From Roseiconus lacunae (lineage in GTDB: Bacteria > Planctomycetota > Planctomycetia > Pirellulales > Pirellulaceae): a stretch of 64,000 bases of DNA. The translations under genes were made by a program, and so were the position numbers. The stretch lies in NCBI RefSeq assembly GCF_008312935.1, contig NZ_VSZO01000067.1, forward strand, positions 1-64,000, in the 5' to 3' direction. Every line of letters starts with the position of its first letter. The stretch's first letter is position 1. This document shows positions 57,566 through 64,000 of this stretch, one piece after another. Under the pieces are notes generated by a model, which was not told the origin of the DNA, ran no database searches, and was given only the letters and a program-made list of their open reading frames with translations.

Positions 57566-59344
57566 GTGCTGCGAACACACACCTGCGGCGAACTGCGCAA
57601 AGAACACGTCGGAACCGAAGTAACCCTGTGCGGCTGGGTCGAGAATCGACGCGATCATGGCGGTGCCGTCTTCATCGACCTGCGAGACCGATACGGGTTG
57701 ACCCAAGTTGTGATCGGCCCCCCCGAAGCCGACGCCGCTCAGATCGATGCCGCCGGCCACGTCCCGGCCGAGAGCGTGATCTTGGTGCGCGGCAAAGTCG
57801 CCGAGCGTTTGGTCGGCAAAACCAATGAAAAGCTGGCGACCGGCGAAATCGAGGTCCGTTGTCCAGAACTCAAGGTGCTCAATACCTGCCAAACGCCTCC
57901 ATTTACCCCAAGTCAAGCAGACTTGCCGGGCGAAGATTTGCGTTTGAAGTATCGTTTCTTGGACCTTCGTCGTCCTGAAATGCAGCGTGCGATGGTCCTT
58001 CGTAGTCAGATCGTCAAGACGATGCGTGACTACTTTGCCGAGCACAACTTCATCGATGTCGAAACTCCGATCCTGGGACGAAGTACTCCCGAGGGCGCTC
58101 GCGACTATTTGGTTCCCAGTCGAGTTCACCCAGGCGATTTCTATGCGTTGCCCCAGTCGCCACAGCTCTACAAACAAATTTTGATGGTCGCCGGTTTCGA
58201 CCGCTATGTGCAAGTTGCCAAGTGTTTTCGGGACGAAGACCTCCGCGCCGATCGGCAGCCCGAGTTCACGCAGTTGGACTTGGAAATGTCCTTCGTCGAC
58301 TCCGACGACATCATGGGCTTGATCGATGGCTTGGTCGCCAAGACAGCCAAGGAGATTTTGGGGAAAGACGTCACGCTTCCGTTACCACGGATGACTTACG
58401 AAGAAGCGATGCGCCGATTCGGTCACGACGCCCCCGACTTGCGATTCGGAATGGAGATCATCGACGTCACCTCCGTTGCTCAGAAAACCGAATTCCGTGT
58501 CTTTCGCGCCGTCGCCGACTCGGGCAACTTCGTGCGAGGCTTGCGTGCCGTCGGCGCCGCAGAAAAATACTCGCGTCGACAGATCGATGAACTCACCGAG
58601 TTTGTCAAAGACTTTGGCGCCAAAGGCTTGGCATGGTTCCGAGTCGAAGAAGATGGGTCGTTATGGAGCCCGATCGCGAAGAATTTTGAACAAGATCATC
58701 TCGCTGAGATCAAGTCATTGATGGAAGGCGAACCCGGTGACTTGCTATTGTTCTTGGCCGATTCATGGGAAGTGACATGCAAAGGGCTCAACGCGCTGCG
58801 TAAACGTCTCGGTGCCGAACTCGAACTCTACAAACCAGGCGACTTGCACTGCAGTTGGGTGACCGAGTTCCCGATGTTCGAACGCGACGAAGAAACCGGA
58901 CGTTGGGTCGCGATGCACCACCCCTTCACCGCTCCGTTGGAGTCCGACTTCGATAAGCTCGAAAGCGATCCAAAAGAGTGCCGTGCTCAGGCGTATGATT
59001 TGGTGATTAATGGCAGCGAAGCCGGAGGCGGAACGATTCGGATTCATGACCAAGCGATTCAGTCAAAAGTCTTTGAGCTGATGGACATTGACGAAGCGAC
59101 CGCCGAAGATCGCTTCGGATTCCTGCTCAACGCGTTGCGATTTGGCGCCCCGCCGCACGGTGGGATCGCTTTGGGGATTGACCGTTGGGTGATGTTGTTC
59201 GCCGGGCTTGAGAACATTCGCGAAGTCATCGCGTTTCCGAAAACGCAAAAGGCGTCCGACTTGATGACCGAAGCTCCCGGCCAAGTCGACACCACGCAAC
59301 TCACCGAATTGCACCTGCGAACCCTGGCCAAAAAAGCCGACTGA
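57566..59344 (+). CDS. aspS: aspartyl-tRNA synthetase
   Basis: 592 residues, like bacterial AspRS. N-terminal OB-fold anticodon domain (CGWVENRRDHGGAVFIDLRD), class II core with FRDEDLRADRQPEFTQLDLE (motif 2) and GIALGIDRWVMLF (motif 3), and a GAD insertion domain. His31, in RRDHGG, is the residue that marks non-discriminating AspRS in other bacteria. GTG at 57566 is the right start: it begins MLRTHTCGEL; the longer frame to 57398 is not conserved. A gap follows before the next gene. Confidence 0.97.
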   Translation: MLRTHTCGELRKEHVGTEVTLCGWVENRRDHGGAVFIDLRDRYGLTQVVIGPPEADAAQIDAAGHVPAESVILVRGKVAERLVGKTNEKLATGEIEVRCPELKVLNTCQTPPFTPSQADLPGEDLRLKYRFLDLRRPEMQRAMVLRSQIVKTMRDYFAEHNFIDVETPILGRSTPEGARDYLVPSRVHPGDFYALPQSPQLYKQILMVAGFDRYVQVAKCFRDEDLRADRQPEFTQLDLEMSFVDSDDIMGLIDGLVAKTAKEILGKDVTLPLPRMTYEEAMRRFGHDAPDLRFGMEIIDVTSVAQKTEFRVFRAVADSGNFVRGLRAVGAAEKYSRRQIDELTEFVKDFGAKGLAWFRVEEDGSLWSPIAKNFEQDHLAEIKSLMEGEPGDLLLFLADSWEVTCKGLNALRKRLGAELELYKPGDLHCSWVTEFPMFERDEETGRWVAMHHPFTAPLESDFDKLESDPKECRAQAYDLVINGSEAGGGTIRIHDQAIQSKVFELMDIDEATAEDRFGFLLNALRFGAPPHGGIALGIDRWVMLFAGLENIREVIAFPKTQKASDLMTEAPGQVDTTQLTELHLRTLAKKAD

Positions 59345-59820
59345 GCCGACGCTCTCTTGGCCAACCTTTCGTTTGGAGGAGGTGCCGGACGCTTCAGCGG
59401 CTGGGGAGGGGGCTCGTTGGGATCGAAACGCAGCGTCCTCGTTAGATCGGCGTCTCCATCCGCATTTGCCACAAGAGCAAAACCGTCGTTTAGGCGCGGA
59501 GCATTCGGGTCAGGAACTTGGGGATGGCTCATCAGCCGACGGCGTTAGCCCCGGCTATTGCACCGGAATCATGGCGAACGCGAATCGGCAAATTCTGATT
59601 TCAGAGGTTGACGAACTACTCACACCTTCCCCCAAACGAGAACACATTCCACGGGCCCTGCACAAACCAACACCCTTCAGTTTTGTTCCGACTCACCTTT
59701 GTTCGTTTCGTGACGAACTGTCACTGCCAATTTTGATTGATCGGGTTAACCTGTTAGCCTCCCCCGGTTGATCGGTGGGCTGGTAATCAGCGGCGACCTT
59801 TAGATTTGATCACGGCATCC
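59345..59820. other. non-coding gap with dispersed repeat
   Basis: 476 bases between aspS and a membrane protein gene. It includes a full dispersed repeat copy (59529-59582). No gene seen. Confidence 0.4.
59529..59582. repeat. GTTAGCC-type dispersed repeat
   Basis: TCATCAGCCGACGGCGTTAG then CCCCGGCTATTGCACCGGAA and ATGGCGAACGC. Close to the copy at 21291-21350. Confidence 0.6.
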
Positions 59821-60645
59821 ATGGCGGAAAATTTCAACGCGTCTTCAGCAATTTCGAAACGGAGGCGGGTACTGCTTAGCGGCGTGATCCTGTTTCATTT
59901 TCTAGCCGTCGCGCTGCCCCCGCTAGCGTTTCAGACCACGACCGTCGACGGTCCTTCACCCCTGATTGATTTCTTGATTCGTCCTTTTCGTGGCTACGGC
60001 GAGTTCTTTCACCTCAATCGTGGTTATGCGTTCTTCGCACCCGATCCTGGCCCCAGTCATCTGATTCAGGCGGCAATCGTCCAGCCCGACGGAACGGTTC
60101 AAGAGCAGATGTTTCCGAACTTGGATGTGCAGTGGCCGCGGCTGCTATATCACCGTCACTTCATGCTCTCAGAGTTTTTGAACGAGAACTATTGGCCACC
60201 GGGACCGCCCGACGAGATGTTTCAAACCGATCGTATGGCGGCGGAGTACTGGCAGCAGCGACGCGGGCGTTATGAATTCATTCGGCAGTCGATGGTGGAC
60301 CATTTAAAAGCCGTCAACGACGGTCGCGACGTAGCGATTCGTCGGATCGAGCACGGACTTCCCGCGCTAGCCGACTATTTGGCCGAACCGATCGAACTGA
60401 CCGATGAACGGCTTTACAACTTGATGTTGGACCAACCGCTGTTCTCTGATCAAATCGCGCCTGCTGTGGGCAATCCCGATGCGAACATTGAAACCGAAGT
60501 CATCCCGGTGCCTCAGAATCAGCCCTCCGGTGAAACCGATCCCGAAGCTTCGCCTTCTCCGGTTCTTCAGCAGTCAGGCTCCCACAACCCCAATTCAGAG
60601 CGGCCGGAAACACCCTCGGCGCGGCCTCAGGGGGCACCCCAATGA
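59821..60645 (+). CDS. membrane-anchored partner of HTTM protein
   Basis: 274 residues. One membrane helix (VLLSGVILFHFLAVALPPLAF) near the N-terminus, then a conserved RPFRGYGEFFHLNRGYAFFA (cytoplasmic-side or outer) and a helical region; Pro/Ser-rich end. I do not know the family, but a gene like this is found just before HTTM genes in planctomycetes. It overlaps the HTTM start by 4 bases (ATGA). ATG at 59821 is preferred over TTG at 59806. Confidence 0.78.
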   Translation: MAENFNASSAISKRRRVLLSGVILFHFLAVALPPLAFQTTTVDGPSPLIDFLIRPFRGYGEFFHLNRGYAFFAPDPGPSHLIQAAIVQPDGTVQEQMFPNLDVQWPRLLYHRHFMLSEFLNENYWPPGPPDEMFQTDRMAAEYWQQRRGRYEFIRQSMVDHLKAVNDGRDVAIRRIEHGLPALADYLAEPIELTDERLYNLMLDQPLFSDQIAPAVGNPDANIETEVIPVPQNQPSGETDPEASPSPVLQQSGSHNPNSERPETPSARPQGAPQ

Positions 60646-61970
60646 GCACGCGCGAAACGGTCGAATCGCAATCTGGGCACGGTTCTTATCGTGAATCGTT
60701 AGCCAAGGGATGGGAAGTCTGGGAACGATTCTGGTTCACGCCTCGTCCTCCCCACCTGCTTTGCGCTATGCGGATCGCAGCCGGGGCGATGCTGTTCTAT
60801 TGCCATCTCGTACTTGCCGGCAGCCTGCTCGAGTTCCTTGGCCCGGAAGCTTGGATCAACAACGAGATGGCGCGTCAGTTGCATGACGGAGCGTTTGGGA
60901 CGCACGATTGGGCGCGCAGTTACCTGTGGCATCTTGAAAGCCCGACAGTATTAGCCGTCCATCATGGTTTCACGATGTTGGTGATGGCCGCGATGACGCT
61001 AGGATTGGCAACCCGAGTCGTCGTCCCCTTGGCGTTGTTTTTGCAGTTGATGTACTTGCATCGTTTGACCGGAGCGCTCTTCGGGCTCGACCAAATTGTG
61101 ACCTACGTCACGTTGTATTTGGCGGTGGCTCCTTGCGGTGCCCGTTATTCGATCGATTCCATCGTAAGGAAACGGTTTGCCGGACGATTCGACGCGTCAC
61201 CTCGGTTGCGGTGGTGGGTTCCCGATGCAACGCCCAGTGTGGCAGCAAACATCAGCACGCGACTACTGCAATTGCATTTATGTGTGATCTACTTATTCGG
61301 CGGGATGTCGAAAGCCCGTGGTGAAACTTGGTGGAACGGGCTCGCCGTTTGGTACGCCGTTTCCAACTACGAATACCAGTCGATTAACATGACATGGTTG
61401 TCGCGTTATCCCGCAGTGATCTCGGCCCTTTCGAACATCACGATGTTTTGGGAGGTGTTTTATTGCGCCTTGGTCTGGCCCAAGATCACACGTCCCTTCG
61501 TGATTTTAATCGCATTCATGGTTCATGGCGGAATCGCGTTGTTCCTTGGCATGATGACATTCGGATCAATGATGATCGTCGCCAATTGCATCTTTTTACC
61601 GCCAACCTGGTTCCTGACACGCGACGAATTGCTAGACATAGAAGACGTTGACGACGAGTTCGAAGTCGACGATCAACTGGCAGACGACGAAGCATTGGTG
61701 GCTTCCGAAAGCGAGCTCGATCGTCAATTGCGTGACCCCGGCCTATCTGCCGATGAGCGGTCTAGGTTGAGGAAGAAAAAGGAGAAGATTCGCGAAGCTG
61801 CCGAGCGTATCAATCGCCGTTATAAGGCATTGAAAAAACGCGAAGCTAAGTACGAAGCACGCGTCAGAAAACTGCGTCAGCGAGAGGCCAAGATTAAGGA
61901 TCTTGTCGAAAAACGACGCGCAAAAAAACGCGACGCGCCGGATTCCGATGACAGCGATCGGCCCGCTTGA
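60642..61970 (+). CDS. HTTM domain membrane protein
   Basis: 442 residues. Membrane helices and motifs of the HTTM/vitamin-K-dependent carboxylase-like group: MRIAAGAMLFYCHLVLAGSL, LWHLESPTVLAVHHGFTM, QLMYLHRLTG and QLHLCVIYLFGGMSKARGETWWNG. The last ~110 residues form a highly charged coiled coil (KKREAKYEARVRKLRQREAK), probably cytoplasmic. In vertebrates the group includes gamma-carboxylase; bacterial members' reaction is unknown. It overlaps its partner by 4 bases. Confidence 0.9.
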   Translation: MSTRETVESQSGHGSYRESLAKGWEVWERFWFTPRPPHLLCAMRIAAGAMLFYCHLVLAGSLLEFLGPEAWINNEMARQLHDGAFGTHDWARSYLWHLESPTVLAVHHGFTMLVMAAMTLGLATRVVVPLALFLQLMYLHRLTGALFGLDQIVTYVTLYLAVAPCGARYSIDSIVRKRFAGRFDASPRLRWWVPDATPSVAANISTRLLQLHLCVIYLFGGMSKARGETWWNGLAVWYAVSNYEYQSINMTWLSRYPAVISALSNITMFWEVFYCALVWPKITRPFVILIAFMVHGGIALFLGMMTFGSMMIVANCIFLPPTWFLTRDELLDIEDVDDEFEVDDQLADDEALVASESELDRQLRDPGLSADERSRLRKKKEKIREAAERINRRYKALKKREAKYEARVRKLRQREAKIKDLVEKRRAKKRDAPDSDDSDRPA

Positions 61971-62272
61971 AGCTGCAAACCGGACGCATCGAATTGAGCG
62001 GCAAGGATTGGGGCATGCTCCCGATCAAGCCTGATTCGAATTCTAGATTACCGATGTTCTTCGGCCGCAATTACCGCAACATTCGCGTTGTAAACGTTTG
62101 CCGTGACTGCCGGATTGTGTTCGTTCTCCATTCAATGCCAAGCACCCGTAAAATGCGAAGCGGGCGGCAAGTTCCGGTGGCTAAAAATTGAGTATCGGGA
62201 CGTTTGTCGATGGTATATTGACATCTGGTCTCACAGCCGTTCCCACCATTGATCCTCCCCGGAGCCAGATCG
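61971..62272. other. non-coding gap before sulfatase
   Basis: 302 bases. Nothing recognised apart from the expected promoter region of the sulfatase gene. Confidence 0.4.
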
Positions 62273-63853
62273 TTGAGTCGTATTGTCCCCCTTGGCAGCG
62301 TTGCCGTTTTTTGTCTCGTCTCACTCGTCGGCTTCGCCGCTGACGCCAACGCTCAGGAATCCCGCCGCCCAAACATTCTATTTGCCATCGCCGACGATTG
62401 GTCTTACGGTCACGCGAGTGCGTATGGCTGCTCGTGGGTAGAGACGCCAAGCTTTGATCGCATCGCGCGAGAAGGGTTGCTGTTTAACAATGCTTACACG
62501 CCGAATGCAAAGTGTGCTCCTTCACGAGCAATCATTCTGACCGGTCGCTATTCGTGGCAACTCGAACAGGCCGGTAACCACATGTGTTACTTTCCTGCAA
62601 AGTTCGGTGGGTTTGTCGAACGTTTGGCCGCCGATGGTTATCGGGCCGGATATACCGGAAAGGGGTGGGGACCCGGCATTGCCAACGACGCCAATGGCAA
62701 CCGCCGCGAGATCACCGGAAAAGCGTATTCAAAACGCAAGGCAAAGCCGCCGGCAAAGATGATCTCCAATAACGATTACGCGGGCAACTTTGGTGACTTC
62801 CTGGGCGACGTTCCCGAAGGAAAACCATGGGTGTTCTGGTACGGGACCACCGAACCGCACCGTGGTTATGAATACGGCGCAGGCGTTCGACTTGGGAAAA
62901 AGACCAGTGACATCGATCGAGTGCCGAGTTACTGGCCTGACAATGAAACCGTTCGCAACGACATGCTTGACTACGCAATTGAGGTCGAGCACTACGACAA
63001 TCACTTGGGCAAGATCCTTCGGCAGCTTGAACAGGCCGGGCAGCTCGATCAGACATTGATCGTTGCGACCAGTGACCACGGCATGCCCTTCCCACGCGCC
63101 AAGGGACAAGCGTATGACGAATCAAACCATATCCCGCTCGCGGTCCGATGGCCTGCTGCGATCAAGCATCCCGGTCGAGTCGTCGATGACTTCGTCGATT
63201 TCGCCGGACTCGCGCCCACGTTTTTGCGGGCCGCAAAAATCGAGACGGCGGGGCCGATTATGCAGCCAACCAGTGGCAAAGATTTCTTCGATATCTTTGC
63301 CGCATCCGGTCCCGTCGAAGGTCGCGATCATGTGCTCGTCGGCAAAGAGCGTCACGATATCGGGCGACCGGACCAAGGGGGCTATCCCATTCGAGGAATT
63401 CGCCAAGGCGATTGGCTGTATCTGAGAAACTTTGAAACCGATCGTTGGCCGGGCGGCAATCCAGAAACCGGATACCTCAATTGTGATGGCGGTCCGACCA
63501 AAACCGAAGTCCTCGAGCTTCGTCGTGCCGGAACCGCATCGACTTTTTGGCGTTTATGTTTTGGCAAACGTCCTCAAGAGGAACTTTACCACGTCGGCCG
63601 TGATCCCGATTGCGTCGATAACTTGGTCGGTAACTCAGATCACAGCGATCGGATCGCAAAAATGCGAGAGCAAATGCAATCCGAGCTAAAAGCTCATGGC
63701 GATCCGCGAATGTTTGGTCAGGGCAATGTCTTCGATCGTTACGAGTACACTTCACCGGCAACCGTTGACTTCTATGAGCGATACACCGCTGGCGAGAAAC
63801 TCAAGGCCGGATGGGTTTCCCCCACCGACTTCGAACCCGAACCGTTGGACTAG
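62273..63853 (+). CDS. secreted sulfatase
   Basis: 526 residues. Signal peptide ([20 protein letters not shown]). The formylglycine site is CAPSR in [18 protein letters not shown], preceded by the metal-binding [13 protein letters not shown]. Later [20 protein letters not shown] is the second metal-site block. It hydrolyses sulfate esters, probably of algal polysaccharides, after Cys conversion by the maturase. TTG at 62273 has GGAG eight bases upstream; the TTG at 62249 is less likely. Confidence 0.94.
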   Translation: MSRIVPLGSVAVFCLVSLVGFAADANAQESRRPNILFAIADDWSYGHASAYGCSWVETPSFDRIAREGLLFNNAYTPNAKCAPSRAIILTGRYSWQLEQAGNHMCYFPAKFGGFVERLAADGYRAGYTGKGWGPGIANDANGNRREITGKAYSKRKAKPPAKMISNNDYAGNFGDFLGDVPEGKPWVFWYGTTEPHRGYEYGAGVRLGKKTSDIDRVPSYWPDNETVRNDMLDYAIEVEHYDNHLGKILRQLEQAGQLDQTLIVATSDHGMPFPRAKGQAYDESNHIPLAVRWPAAIKHPGRVVDDFVDFAGLAPTFLRAAKIETAGPIMQPTSGKDFFDIFAASGPVEGRDHVLVGKERHDIGRPDQGGYPIRGIRQGDWLYLRNFETDRWPGGNPETGYLNCDGGPTKTEVLELRRAGTASTFWRLCFGKRPQEELYHVGRDPDCVDNLVGNSDHSDRIAKMREQMQSELKAHGDPRMFGQGNVFDRYEYTSPATVDFYERYTAGEKLKAGWVSPTDFEPEPLD

Positions 63854-63869
63854 AGTTTCTTTAGCCGTC

Positions 63870-63905
63870 GAGATTAGCCGAATGGCGTTAGCCACGGTTT
63901 CCGTG
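63870..63905. repeat. GTTAGCC-type dispersed repeat
   Basis: AGATTAGCCGAATGGCGTTA then GCCACGGTTT. Same element as 57320-57407. Confidence 0.6.
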
Positions 63906-63942
63906 CTATAGCAATCTGCACGCAACAGCTGGGGGGCAATGT

Positions 63943-64000
63943 CCTTTCGCCTAGCAGTATCGCTTTCGCTCCGCAGTATCGCCTTTCGCCTAGCAGTATC
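63943..64000. repeat. short tandem repeat at window end
   Basis: Three units of about 19-20 nt: CCTTTCGCCTAGCAGTATCG, CTTTCGCTCCGCAGTATCG and CCTTTCGCCTAGCAGTATC. It may continue past the window. Confidence 0.6.

Noticed and set aside
57533..58213. 226-codon minus-strand frame within aspS
   Set aside because: Antisense to a clear tRNA synthetase.
61967..62191. 74-codon frame after the HTTM gene
   Set aside because: Starts inside the HTTM stop region and has no protein-like features.

Overview
The window looks like chromosomal DNA of a planctomycete of the Pirellulaceae (Rhodopirellula and relatives). The evidence is the gene content: three DUF1559 prepilin-like proteins, a BBP7 beta-barrel protein, two PEP-CTERM surface proteins, a DUF1570 protein, a DUF4254 protein, a sulfatase, and an ECF sigma factor overlapping a membrane Ser/Thr kinase. 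Genes are mostly single or in short runs, with long non-coding gaps, many GTG/TTG starts and dispersed intergenic repeats. I saw no rRNA, tRNA, CRISPR array, transposase or phage gene.

Layout. 0-7.5 kb: pyrK-like gene, secreted alpha/beta hydrolase, ilvH-ilvC, DUF4254 protein, short-chain dehydrogenase. 7.5-14.5 kb: two divergent ECF sigma factors, the second overlapping a Ser/Thr kinase with a helical-repeat C-terminus; a membrane M28 peptidase; a small lipoprotein below a DUF1559 gene. 16.5-19.5 kb: a compact set of a degenerate HATPase-like protein, a short FliF-like MS-ring protein and a FliG-like protein, with no other flagellar gene nearby. 19.7-32.3 kb: two-PDZ secreted protein, an unrecognised protein with a LURP-one-like C-terminus, BBP7 protein, purM, glgX, dcd, a DUF2141 protein coupled to an ABC permease, DUF1570 protein. 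32.3-38.6 kb: enterochelin-esterase-like protein next to a large FtsX/MacB-type permease, with its probable ATPase transcribed divergently. 39-42.4 kb: DUF1559 protein, then PepSY-TM, DUF2271 and DUF4198 genes in a row. 42.5-48.4 kb: a tight three-gene signalling operon (REC-histidine kinase, secreted helical protein, hybrid kinase with two receivers and an HPt). 49-53 kb: a cobalamin riboswitch heading PEP-CTERM protein, DUF1289-DUF1559 fusion and DUF4465 PEP-CTERM protein. 53-64 kb: CheB-type methylesterase, secreted glutathione peroxidase, MFS transporter, aspS, a membrane-protein pair ending in an HTTM protein, and a sulfatase.

Most notable: (1) the B12-riboswitch-controlled surface-protein operon, containing an unusual DUF1289-prepilin fusion whose GTG start has a good Shine-Dalgarno sequence; (2) the isolated HATPase/FliF/FliG-like trio; (3) the kinase-secreted protein-kinase operon; (4) a roughly 150-nt structured repeat present three times, twice abutting a gene's stop codon. 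Functions come from motifs read by eye; no database search was run.
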